Positions 1 to 7,706 are shown, numbered from the stretch's first letter. The stretch is DNA of 8,698 nt from Bacteroidota bacterium (GCA_022567875.1 JADFGB010000031.1:1-8698); one strand, 5' to 3'. A program made the numbers and translations. Notes: generated from the letters alone by a model not told the origin.

Positions 1-1048
1 CTAAAATAGCAAAAAGTAAAGGATCATTGTGTAAAAAATAAAGAAAAAGATAAAAAGGGATACACATGCTTCGACCAATTAGCATTGACCTTCTTAAGCC
101 AATTTTATTCATCATCATTGCACCAATCTCTTCGTGTCCGTGGAAAGTCCACCCTGTTCCATCCACAAATTTCTTTGTTTGTGGTTTTGCAATATCATGT
201 ACTAAAGCCGCAAATCTCAACCAAACATCATCAGTGTTTCCCGAAATATTATCTACTACGGTACAGGTATGTAAAAATACTTCCTTGTGATGAAAATCTT
301 TTCTTTGTTCAACACCTTCTAATTTTGATATTTGCGGAAATATTATTGACATTACCTCAGATTTTTGAAGTAGTCTAAGACCAATTGAAGGTTTCTGTGA
401 AGATAATATTTTAATTAATTCATCTGTTATTCTTTCTTGCGAAACAATTTTTAGCCTTTCTTTGTTTAGTTTTGCAGCTTCCATTATTTTTTCATCAACA
501 TCAAAACCAAGTGTTGAGGAAAATCTGAATGCTCTCATTATTCTTAATGGATCATCATTAAATGTTTCATTTGGATCGAGAGGAGTTTTGAGAATTTTGT
601 TTTCAATGTCTTGCAAACCTTTATACGTATCAACCAATTCACCAAAATTATTTTGGTTTAAGGAAACGGCAAGAGTATTTATGGTGAAATCTCTTCTTGC
701 AATGTCATCTTCAAAAGTACCGTTGATTACTTTAGGATTTCTGCTCTCTTTATTATAAGATTCTTTTCTCGAATTAACAAATTCAAGTTTTAAATCATTA
801 AAATTAAATTGAGCTGTACCATAATTTTTATAAATATTTATTTTTTTTACATTTAGTTTTTTAGCAAATTTCTCCACAAAATTGTTTTCTTTGCCTACAA
901 TCAAAAAATCAATTTCATCACTTTTCTTTTTAAGAAATATATCTCTTACAAATCCTCCAACAATATATAGTTCTACACCAACTTCGTCCGCAATCTTAGA
1001 GGCTGTGCTTAAAAATTCGTGATGTTCTATGTCCTTAATTAAGTTCAC
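1..1048 (-). CDS. cca: CCA-adding enzyme / class II tRNA nucleotidyltransferase with HD domain (3' end outside window)
   Basis: 349 codons are open from a GTG at 1048-1046 to the left edge, with no stop. An in-frame TAA lies two codons upstream of the GTG and no ATG occurs near the N-terminus, so GTG is the likely start. Seen motifs: GGFVRD (residues 31-36), an acidic NTase motif DEIDF (44-48), RRDFTIN (118-124), DDPLRIMRAFRF (165-176), ERITDE (205-210), and an HD domain with FHHKEVFLH (252-260), LVHDIAKP (282-289, H284-D285) and FHGHEEIGA (302-310). This order is that of class II CCA-adding or poly(A)-polymerase-like enzymes, which add CCA to tRNA 3' ends from CTP and ATP in the cytoplasm. 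The tRNA at 7707 lacks an encoded CCA, which fits. Two oddities: the first carboxylate of the usual DxD appears to be Glu (E45-I-D47), and from about residue 316 the sequence becomes a hydrophobic stretch unlike the expected HD continuation (see findings). Family assignment is strong; CCA addition rather than poly(A) addition is inferred. Confidence 0.88.
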   Translation of the reverse strand, partial: MNLIKDIEHHEFLSTASKIADEVGVELYIVGGFVRDIFLKKKSDEIDFLIVGKENNFVEKFAKKLNVKKINIYKNYGTAQFNFNDLKLEFVNSRKESYNKESRNPKVINGTFEDDIARRDFTINTLAVSLNQNNFGELVDTYKGLQDIENKILKTPLDPNETFNDDPLRIMRAFRFSSTLGFDVDEKIMEAAKLNKERLKIVSQERITDELIKILSSQKPSIGLRLLQKSEVMSIIFPQISKLEGVEQRKDFHHKEVFLHTCTVVDNISGNTDDVWLRFAALVHDIAKPQTKKFVDGTGWTFHGHEEIGAMMMNKIGLRRSMLIGRSMCIPFYLFLYFLHNDPLLFAIL

Positions 1049-1175
1049 TGATTATTGAGGAATTAAATAAGAATAAATTGATTTGATTAAAAAATATAAA
1101 ACAAATTTAAGTTAAAACAGTTAAGAGAACAAATTAAGGACTATCTACAAATGATACTTAATCATTATAGATTTT

Positions 1176-3392
1176 TTATTGACTTATAATCGAATTATAA
1201 TTATCAGACATCCAGTTTATTTTATTGTGGTTATATTTTATAAGTTCGTTATTAAATAGATTATTACTTTCCATTTCTGCTTTCTCAATCATATTTTTTG
1301 CATTTATAAAATCAAAATTATCCAGCATATACATAGATAAAACATTCAGGGTATAACTATCTTTCAAATTTGCTACTATCTCAGTACTCATAAAGTTTTT
1401 AATAAATAGGCTGTATTCAAGATTAATAATTTTTGAAAGTCTGACTGCCACAGGTAAAATTACATCAGCATTGTTTTTATTGATCAACTCTAACAATAAT
1501 ATTAATTTGTCAGTTTGTGTACCATTAAGATAAATATCCAATTGTTTGGAGGAATTCAATAAAATCAGTCTAAGCGATGATAGATGTTCCAGCCAAATAT
1601 TTGGTTTCTCATTAATTATTTCTTTGTAAAGAGAGTCTGCTTGTTGTGTTTTTTTACTTAGCGAATATAGATCAGCTAACTTAAATTGTAGATTATAATA
1701 GTAAGCAGTATTAATAAAATCTTTTAACTTGTGTTCAATTTTATTTAATCCTTCATGAATATTATTTAATTCTTTTGATACTTCGGCATATCCAAATAGT
1801 GCATAATAATTATTTGTTTTACCAAGAATCTCTGAATAAATTTTAGATGAATTTTTAAAATTGCGATTTGTAAATTCTATTGCTGCATCTTTTAATCTAT
1901 CTGAAACATATCTTGGACAAACCTTTTGAAATATTGTTTTTCTTCCAAAATAATAATTAGCTTTTGAGTTATTCCCTTTAGTATTAATATTTTCCAAATA
2001 ATTATAATATTTCTTTGTTATTTCGTTTAACGATGAATTGTAAATATTAGCAAAATCAGTAACACTATAGAATAATTTAAATTTGGATATTCCGTAATTA
2101 TCAATTAAAAATTTTGAAAATGAACCGGCATAAATGTATGAAAGAGATGAAGTTTGTCCGAAAAAACTTACTCCGTTAAAGAGACTATTAATATTAATCC
2201 TGTAACCGTTTTTCCATGCAAGTGATGCCATATAATCAATAGGATATCCATCATAATAAGGAGAACCTGCAACAGCAATTCCTTCAATCAATGTTGGATT
2301 TAACCCATCTGCAACTTTAAATATACCGGTGCCGAAAGACGCTGAAATTATATGTGCTATTTCATGTTCCAAAGTTCTATTATAACTGTCTTTTGTAGTA
2401 TATATTTGATGCAGCCAAGGTTTAGCAACATCGGCATTTGCAGATCCAAATAGTCTTCCTTTTTCATTGTTATTATTAAAAATAAATGACTCTATTTTTT
2501 TATTTACTTCAACATTAAAAAAAATACTAAGCCTTGAAAAATAATACTCGTGATGGAGTGTTATTATTTTAATTTCATTTTCTTTAATATCATTCGGATA
2601 ATGTATGACAAAGTGTTTAGTAACAACTTTTTTATTTAAGTGTTTTACCAGACTGTTTTTAGTTGTAGAAAAGCCAAGGGAAGGTGAAATAAAAACAAAT
2701 ATCAGAGACGAAATTAGAGCGAAAGCTAATACAATATTTTTTTTTAGATTGTCTTTCTTTCTGAATAGGAATTTAATAAGTAATAAAAAAACAGTAAGAA
2801 AAAATATTACATTTATAAATCTGTATAAAACTAATTTCATACTAACGCTTAGTCCCTCATCATATATAGTACCCGGAAAAAAACCAAATATTGGATTAAA
2901 AAAATAAATTTGAGGATTGAGGTAAAATTCAATTAATGGAATTAATAGTATTAATAGAAGTAAAATAAGATAAAGTAAAACCGGTTTTTTTTTACTGATA
3001 GAAAAGGAAATGGTCCCTAATGTTAAACCAATAATATAAGACGGAATAGTTAAGACCAAATAAAAAAAGACTCCGTCTTTGAATGAGCATGATAATCCCA
3101 AAAGTGAATGTGTAAGTGAAATAACGATAGGAATTAGAAGTAATATAATTCCTATTATAGATAAAGATTTAAACAATTTTTTAATGAAATCAAAGTGAGT
3201 GCTTAATTTTTTTAAATATGATATTGATATAAAACCTGACAAAAAAGTTATTAGAATAGCATTTACAAAAGAAAATTCGAATCCAAAAACATTTGTTAAT
3301 GGGAAAAAAAGTAGGATAAAATTTATAATTAAGACAATACTAAAAAGAGCAATTAATTTTCTGGAAAATATTTTTTTCAGCTCATTACGCAT
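1176..3392 (-). CDS. Seven-TM membrane protein with C-terminal gluzincin-like (HExxH) peptidase domain and TPR-like tail
   Basis: 738 aa. About seven hydrophobic helices are visible (near 11-31, 40-60, 76-97, 107-131, 136-157, 184-210, 218-240). Lysine/arginine-rich loops at 1-12, 61-76, 134-136 and 211-218 fit the positive-inside rule and place the N-terminus in the cytoplasm and everything after residue 240 outside. The external part holds LEHEIAHI (HEIAH at 343-347) followed 23 residues later by LIEGIA (E370), the arrangement of a zinc gluzincin with an HExxH helix and a downstream Glu ligand, as in peptidase MA-like domains. Residues about 497-738 are helical, with TPR-like pairs (for example 503-523 and 565-597). 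The ATG shares its A with the murA stop (TAATG), implying translational coupling. I do not recognise a named gene; the substrate is unknown. It could be an active envelope peptidase or an inactive relative, although both His, both Glu and the spacing look intact. Confidence 0.85.
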   Translation of the reverse strand: MRNELKKIFSRKLIALFSIVLIINFILLFFPLTNVFGFEFSFVNAILITFLSGFISISYLKKLSTHFDFIKKLFKSLSIIGIILLLIPIVISLTHSLLGLSCSFKDGVFFYLVLTIPSYIIGLTLGTISFSISKKKPVLLYLILLLLILLIPLIEFYLNPQIYFFNPIFGFFPGTIYDEGLSVSMKLVLYRFINVIFFLTVFLLLIKFLFRKKDNLKKNIVLAFALISSLIFVFISPSLGFSTTKNSLVKHLNKKVVTKHFVIHYPNDIKENEIKIITLHHEYYFSRLSIFFNVEVNKKIESFIFNNNNEKGRLFGSANADVAKPWLHQIYTTKDSYNRTLEHEIAHIISASFGTGIFKVADGLNPTLIEGIAVAGSPYYDGYPIDYMASLAWKNGYRININSLFNGVSFFGQTSSLSYIYAGSFSKFLIDNYGISKFKLFYSVTDFANIYNSSLNEITKKYYNYLENINTKGNNSKANYYFGRKTIFQKVCPRYVSDRLKDAAIEFTNRNFKNSSKIYSEILGKTNNYYALFGYAEVSKELNNIHEGLNKIEHKLKDFINTAYYYNLQFKLADLYSLSKKTQQADSLYKEIINEKPNIWLEHLSSLRLILLNSSKQLDIYLNGTQTDKLILLLELINKNNADVILPVAVRLSKIINLEYSLFIKNFMSTEIVANLKDSYTLNVLSMYMLDNFDFINAKNMIEKAEMESNNLFNNELIKYNHNKINWMSDNYNSIISQ

Positions 3393-4657
3393 TAATATTC
3401 AGTGCCTTCAACTCTTTTTATATCTGCACCTAGCATTTTTAATTTCTCATCAATTAATTGATAGCCCCTATCTAAATGGTAAACTCTTAAAACTTCAGTA
3501 GTTCCATCAGCTACCAATCCTGCTAAAACCAAGCTCGCACTTGCACGGAGATCGGTAGACATTACTTTTGCACCCTTTAATTTTTTAATACCGGTAATTA
3601 TAGCCGTATTTTCAATCATTTTAATAGATGCTCCCAATCTTAAAAGTTCGGGAACGTGATTAAATCTATCTAAATAAATATTATCCGTTACATTAGCAAC
3701 ACCTTTGGCAACAGACATTAATGCAATCCATTGAGCTTGCATATCTGTTGGAAATCCTGGATAAACTGCTGTGCTAATATCTATGGGATTTATATCGATA
3801 TTACTTGCATCTAAAGTGATTAAGTCATTATTTACGAACAGTTTACATCCACTTTCTTTTAGTTTATTAATAAGTATGTTTATATGCTCAAAGTTACAAT
3901 TTTGTAATTCAATTTTTCCTTTTGTAATTGCTCCGGCTATCAATAATGTGCCTGCTTCTATTCTATCAGGAATAGTATCAATTGTAGCAGGTGAAAGTTC
4001 ATTTACCCCTTCAATAATTAATTTAGAAGTGTTGATCCCAGAAATTCTTGCTCCCATTTTATTTAAAAATTGGGCTAAATTATTTATTTCCGGTTCCTTT
4101 GCAGCATTATTTATAATTGTAGTACCTTTAGCCAAAGTTGCTGCCATAAGTATATTCCCGGTTGCACCTACAGAAGATTTTTCAAAGTTTATTTCAGCTC
4201 CGACTAACTTTTTAGCTTTTGCTATAATATAACCTTCCTCAAGTTCTATTTCAGCACCGAGTTTCTTTAGCCCCTCTATATGCAAGTTTATTGGTCTTGG
4301 TCCCCACGCACATCCACCCGGTAATGATACTTTAGCTCTGCCGTACTTTGCTAATAAAGGACCCAACACATAAACTGATGCCCGCATTTTTTTAACGTGT
4401 TCGTAAGGAGCATTTTGACTTTTAATATTGCTGGTATCTAATGTAAGTGTGTGATCTGTAAATGTTGTTTCAACCCCAAAAAACTCTAAAAGACTAATCA
4501 TTGTGTTTACATCTCTTAGTCTCGGAGTGTTTCTTAGTATCGATTTTCCGTTTGTGAGTAATGTAGCAGGCATAAGAGCAAGTGATGCGTTTTTTGCTCC
4601 GTCAATTTTTACTTTGCCCGATAATTTAGTACCGCCATTTATAATAAATTTATCCAA
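3392..4657 (-). CDS. murA: UDP-N-acetylglucosamine 1-carboxyvinyltransferase
   Basis: 421 aa, full length for the family. MurA transfers enolpyruvate from PEP to UDP-GlcNAc, the first committed step of cytoplasmic peptidoglycan precursor synthesis. The residues known from E. coli MurA are visible at almost identical numbering: K22-N23 in DGAKNA, the loop cysteine C116 in PGGCAWGPRP (C115 in E. coli), D305 in FPTDMQAQ and R397 in HLDRGYQ. The cysteine is the fosfomycin target, so a fosfomycin-sensitive enzyme type is predicted. The start is TTG at 4657-4655. No ATG lies upstream before an in-frame TAA at 4705-4703, and MDKF from this codon matches the family N-terminus, so TTG is well supported. 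A weak GAGAG lies just upstream. The stop overlaps the peptidase ATG by one base, and the kinase gene ends 91 nt upstream. The MurA2/MurZ paralogue question cannot be settled from one window. Confidence 0.97.
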   Translation of the reverse strand: MDKFIINGGTKLSGKVKIDGAKNASLALMPATLLTNGKSILRNTPRLRDVNTMISLLEFFGVETTFTDHTLTLDTSNIKSQNAPYEHVKKMRASVYVLGPLLAKYGRAKVSLPGGCAWGPRPINLHIEGLKKLGAEIELEEGYIIAKAKKLVGAEINFEKSSVGATGNILMAATLAKGTTIINNAAKEPEINNLAQFLNKMGARISGINTSKLIIEGVNELSPATIDTIPDRIEAGTLLIAGAITKGKIELQNCNFEHINILINKLKESGCKLFVNNDLITLDASNIDINPIDISTAVYPGFPTDMQAQWIALMSVAKGVANVTDNIYLDRFNHVPELLRLGASIKMIENTAIITGIKKLKGAKVMSTDLRASASLVLAGLVADGTTEVLRVYHLDRGYQLIDEKLKMLGADIKRVEGTEY

Positions 4658-4680
4658 GATTCTCTCAAAATAAGGGAAGT

Positions 4681-4708
4681 GTAATATTACTAAACAACTA
4701 AATTAGTT
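4681..4708. promoter_or_regulatory. Two adjacent short palindromes upstream of murA (possible operator)
   Basis: The 91-nt gap between the kinase stop and the murA TTG holds a perfect 10-bp palindrome, GTAATATTAC (4681-4690), and, six bases on, AACTAAATTAGTT (4696-4708), whose 6-bp arms match around one central base. Their position 24-50 bases before the start would suit a regulator site or the leader of an internal murA promoter. I see no convincing -35/-10 pair. In DNA this AT-rich, short palindromes arise often by chance, so this is weak. Confidence 0.2.
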
Positions 4709-4748
4709 TATATCTTTGTCTGAAAATTAAATATTAAGAAATGTAAAA

Positions 4749-6716
4749 TCAATTTGAGTTCAAAATGTTCTTAAGTATTAAACCGTTATTGCCTGTTATA
4801 AAAATACTTTTATTATCATTGATTGTAAGACTTTTCAATGTTGAAAAAGTACCGCTCGGTATTTTTTCCCAATGCTCACCGGAATCAGATGTTGTAAGTA
4901 AATCGCCTTTATTACCTAATATAAATCCATTTTTGTCGTCAATAAACTTTATATATAACAAGCCGGATATAGTGTTAGAAGGTACTTGTTTCCAGGATGA
5001 GCCGCCATTTGTAGTTTTATAAATTTCTCCGCCACCGCCAACTATAAATCCGGTATCCTCAGTTACAAAGTCAACTGAACGTAAATAATTAGTTGTAAAC
5101 TTTGTAATCTTGTGCCAAGTCTTGCCCATATCGTTTGATTTCAATATTTCCCCACTCCATCCAACAATTATACCTGTATCTTCATTTATAAATTTAACAC
5201 TGTATAATAATTTATTAACATGAGAGGAAACACGATTCCAAGTATAGCCTCCGTCTTCTGACCTAATGATTGTACCATTAGCTCCTACTGCAATTACAAT
5301 TGATGTACCTTTTATAAATTGATAATCGAACAAACTTGAAAAAGATTTAGATGTAATTATATCCCAGCTTTGACCACCGTTATTAGTTAAAAGTATCATG
5401 CCTTTTTCACCAACTGCAATACCATTAAAATTATCAGAGAAATTAATTTTGTACAAAATATTAGTAATTGAAGAATCAGATATAAACCAAGTATTTCCTG
5501 AGTCCGTAGTTTTAAGTATTACACCGTTATTACCACAAGAGAAACCTACAGTTGAATTCACAAATGTAACAGAATTCAGATTTTCATTTGTAGGAGATTC
5601 AATCTTTATCCAATTTGATTTTAAAATATAGGCAGGATTTGAGACATAAGTGTTTTTACCAGTATCCCTTACTTTAGATATATAATCATCATTTATCCAA
5701 AATTTTGAAACAGTATTGTAAACAAAATAGACTAATGCAGCAAACAGTAAAATTGTTAACGAAAACCATAAAAAATATTTCGACCTTTGTTTAACTGTTG
5801 TTATTCGTTGATCTCCGGTTAAAAATATCTTTTGTTTAGCTTTAGTTTTAAATTTTATTTTAGTTTTCTTTTTTTCTTTTTCGGTTTTGACATTCAGTAA
5901 TTCAATTGATAATTGATTTACTTCATTTAAAAAATCTTCGCAAGTTGCATATCTTTTTGATAGAGATTTTTGTACAGCTTTTGCAATAATAGTATCTACA
6001 GCCGGAGGAACTGATGCTATTAAGGATGATACTTTAGCAGGATTTTTTTTAAGATGAGCTTCCATAATTTCATAATCTGTTCCGGTATCAAATGGTGTTC
6101 TGCCTACAAGCATTTCAAAAAAAGTTATTCCCAAGGAATATATATCACTTTGATTAGAAGGCTCCTTGGCTTTAACTTGTTCCGGACTCATATAAAGTAA
6201 TGTACCAATTTTTGTTCCGGTCTTTGTTAAAGCTCTACCTTCTGTTAGAGATTTTGAGATACCAAAATCCATTATTTTAACTACACCCTCATTATTTAAA
6301 ATAATATTCGAAGGTTTAATATCTCTGTGAATAAATCCCTTGAAGTGTGCATAACCGATACCGGCTAATATCTGTTTAAGAATTGATAATGCATATTGTA
6401 ATTCTAATCTACCAAGTCTTTTTATTAAACTTTCTACAGTTTCCCCTGAAACATATTCCATTATTATGCCTAATATTCCGTTTTCTTCAGCAAAACCGTA
6501 AACAGGTACAATATTAGGATGATTTATTTTTGCTTGGTGTTTAGCTTCTCTCTTGAATCTCTCTAAAAAATGAGGATTGGAAAGTAAATCGGAGTTTAAG
6601 ATTTTTAGTGCAACAAACCTTTCCAATTTAAGATCAAATGCTTTGTAAACAATACCCATTCCCCCTTGACCAAGGATTTCAATGATCTTATAATGTTCAA
6701 TATTTCTACCGATCAT
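4749..6716 (-). CDS. Transmembrane Ser/Thr protein kinase with C-terminal YCF48/Asp-box beta-propeller
   Basis: 655 aa. The N-terminal Hanks-type kinase domain (about 1-270) has every key element: glycine loop GQGGMG (16-21), lysine K38 in VALK, helix-C glutamate E57, catalytic HRDIKPSN (130-137, D132, N137), DFG (150-152), an activation loop with T164, T166, T168 and T172, SPE (177-179) in place of APE, and D191. This is an RD kinase and looks active. A lysine-rich juxtamembrane stretch (278-298) leads to one membrane helix (about 314-333), so the kinase should be cytoplasmic and the rest extracytoplasmic. Residues about 369-650 form seven repeats of about 41 residues with the GxxGxI and S/T-x-D/N-x-G-x-x-W pattern, predicted to fold as a seven-bladed propeller acting as sensor or binding domain. 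The ATG overlaps the phosphatase stop in a TAATG junction, and murA follows 91 nt downstream. The propeller ligand and kinase substrates are unknown. Confidence 0.93.
   Translation of the reverse strand: MIGRNIEHYKIIEILGQGGMGIVYKAFDLKLERFVALKILNSDLLSNPHFLERFKREAKHQAKINHPNIVPVYGFAEENGILGIIMEYVSGETVESLIKRLGRLELQYALSILKQILAGIGYAHFKGFIHRDIKPSNIILNNEGVVKIMDFGISKSLTEGRALTKTGTKIGTLLYMSPEQVKAKEPSNQSDIYSLGITFFEMLVGRTPFDTGTDYEIMEAHLKKNPAKVSSLIASVPPAVDTIIAKAVQKSLSKRYATCEDFLNEVNQLSIELLNVKTEKEKKKTKIKFKTKAKQKIFLTGDQRITTVKQRSKYFLWFSLTILLFAALVYFVYNTVSKFWINDDYISKVRDTGKNTYVSNPAYILKSNWIKIESPTNENLNSVTFVNSTVGFSCGNNGVILKTTDSGNTWFISDSSITNILYKINFSDNFNGIAVGEKGMILLTNNGGQSWDIITSKSFSSLFDYQFIKGTSIVIAVGANGTIIRSEDGGYTWNRVSSHVNKLLYSVKFINEDTGIIVGWSGEILKSNDMGKTWHKITKFTTNYLRSVDFVTEDTGFIVGGGGEIYKTTNGGSSWKQVPSNTISGLLYIKFIDDKNGFILGNKGDLLTTSDSGEHWEKIPSGTFSTLKSLTINDNKSIFITGNNGLILKNILNSN
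4767..5612 (-). repeat. Seven tandem YCF48/Asp-box-type repeats encoding a predicted beta-propeller
   Basis: Within the kinase C-terminus, the repeat-closing tryptophans fall at residues 369, 410, 451, 493, 534, 575 and 616, a spacing of 41 or 42 every time. Each is preceded by an Asp-box-like octamer such as TTDSGNTW, TNNGGQSW, SEDGGYTW, SNDMGKTW, TTNGGSSW and TSDSGEHW, and by GxxGxI strands. A last partial unit, GNNGLILKN (642-650), lacks the tryptophan. It would pair with the N-terminal half-unit around W369 to close a seven-bladed ring. The regular spacing is seen directly; the fold is inferred from the family. Confidence 0.88.
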
Positions 6717-7444
6717 TAATGTACCTCAGCTAATAAAACAAAGGAATAATTATCCGGTGCCCCTCTATCTTCAATTATCTGGCTTATTTTATCTGCAATG
6801 TTGCTTAAATTATTACCATTAATTAGTTTTTCTATCTCTATGTCATTAAGCACGCCGGATACTCCGTCAGTACATACAAAAAATCTATTATTTTCTTTTT
6901 TCTTTAACTTTATTTTACTTAAATCAACTTCAATATCAATTCCATCACCAAGAGCACGGGTTATAATATTTTTATTTGGATGGTTTTCTGCTTCTTTTAA
7001 AGTTATATGACCTTCGTCCACCAATCTCTGAACTAAAGAATGATCCTTAGATAATAATTGTAATTTACCTTTCTTAGAAGAATAAATTCTTGAATCACCT
7101 ACGTGTCCCCAATGAGCAAAATCTTTTTTTAAAAAAAGGACTTCTGAAGTAGTACCCATACCTGATAAATTTTCATCTTTAGAACTTTGTTTTATAATGG
7201 ATTCGTTTGCCTTTTTAATGGAGTGTTGAATCCTTTCAACAGCACCTAGTTTATTCATATTCTTGAATTCAGAACTAATAGTATCAACTGCTAATTTTGA
7301 AGCAATTTCTCCCCCAAGATTTCCTCCTAATCCATCACATACAATAATTAAAAGTCCGCCGTCAATTTCAAAAATACCAATGTGATCTTCGTTATGTTCT
7401 CTTTTTAGTCCTGTTCTGGAAGCTGTGATGTAGTTAAATATCAT
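6716..7444 (-). CDS. PP2C-family (PPM, Stp1-like) Ser/Thr protein phosphatase
   Basis: 242 aa, the normal size of bacterial single-domain PP2C phosphatases, which remove phosphate from Ser/Thr using two metal ions. Metal and catalytic motifs are in order: R10 in ASRTG, REHNEDHIG (N18-E19-D20), VCDGLGG (D37-G38), SGMGTT (94-99), HVGDSRIY (114-121, D117), LSKDHSLVQ (131-139), ITRALG (161-166), CTDGVSG (D193) and PDNYSFV (D231-N232). There is no signal peptide or membrane helix, so it is cytoplasmic. It is the first gene of the minus-strand block. Its TAA shares an A with the kinase ATG, so it is almost certainly co-translated with the kinase and is the natural partner that reverses kinase phosphorylation. 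The ATG at 7444-7442 has no clear Shine-Dalgarno. Any promoter must lie in 7445-7706, but I could not pick one with confidence. Confidence 0.95.
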   Translation of the reverse strand: MIFNYITASRTGLKREHNEDHIGIFEIDGGLLIIVCDGLGGNLGGEIASKLAVDTISSEFKNMNKLGAVERIQHSIKKANESIIKQSSKDENLSGMGTTSEVLFLKKDFAHWGHVGDSRIYSSKKGKLQLLSKDHSLVQRLVDEGHITLKEAENHPNKNIITRALGDGIDIEVDLSKIKLKKKENNRFFVCTDGVSGVLNDIEIEKLINGNNLSNIADKISQIIEDRGAPDNYSFVLLAEVH

Positions 7445-7609
7445 ATAAAAAGTAATTATTGGAAACTATAATTTATAATTTAATATTGTTCATAAAATTA
7501 TTTATTTTAAGAAAATTTTAAGAACTTTAATAATTTGCTAAACTGAGTACTTGGGTTTATATTTACATTTTGTTTTTAAAAAAAAAGTTAATATTGTTTT
7601 TGTACGAAT

Positions 7610-7643
7610 ATTACTTTAATAAAATTGAAAATATTAAAGTAAT
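7610..7643. repeat. Perfect 12-bp inverted repeat in the divergent intergenic region
   Basis: Arms ATTACTTTAATA (7610-7621) and TATTAAAGTAAT (7632-7643) are exact reverse complements around a 10-base centre. The pair sits between the phosphatase start and the tRNA promoter candidate. There is no adjacent T-run that would make it a textbook intrinsic terminator in either direction, although a run of nine A's at 7578-7586 lies to the left. A protein-binding operator for the divergent genes is possible. The rest of 7445-7706 is very AT-rich and I see no gene in it. Confidence 0.5.
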
Positions 7644-7663
7644 TATATATAAAAATTTAACTA

Positions 7664-7693
7664 TTGACAACTAAATATAACCTAAATTTTACT
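7664..7693 (+). promoter_or_regulatory. Candidate promoter for tRNA-Leu (and possibly tig)
   Basis: A perfect TTGACA (7664-7669) is followed after 18 bases by TTTACT (7688-7693). Transcription would begin near 7700, just before the tRNA at 7707. The -35 is a consensus match, but the -10 is weak and TACTAA (7690-7695, 20-base spacer) is an alternative. The Bacteroidota-type TTG/TAnnTTTG arrangement does not fit well here. Confidence 0.35.
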
Positions 7694-7706
7694 AAAATTA
7701 AATTTT

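Noticed and set aside
66..758. Several plus-strand open frames (66-290, 85-378, 462-758)
   Set aside because: They lie antisense to the CCA enzyme, whose motifs are unambiguous on the minus strand; their translations show no recognisable family.
1150..1175. Hairpin AATGAT/ATCATT with a following T-rich run, as a terminator
   Set aside because: The T-run lies on the plus-strand side, where no gene precedes it. Read on the minus strand after the peptidase gene there is no T-tract, and the stem is only six AT-rich pairs.
3771..4232. 153-aa plus-strand open frame
   Set aside because: It lies entirely antisense to murA, whose conserved residues are intact; its hydrophobicity is an effect of the complementary codons.
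7445..7600. A Bacteroidota-type promoter (TTG, about 19 bases, TAnnTTTG) for the phosphatase operon
   Set aside because: Many partial matches occur in this very AT-rich stretch, but none has both elements at correct spacing, so no single site is supportable.
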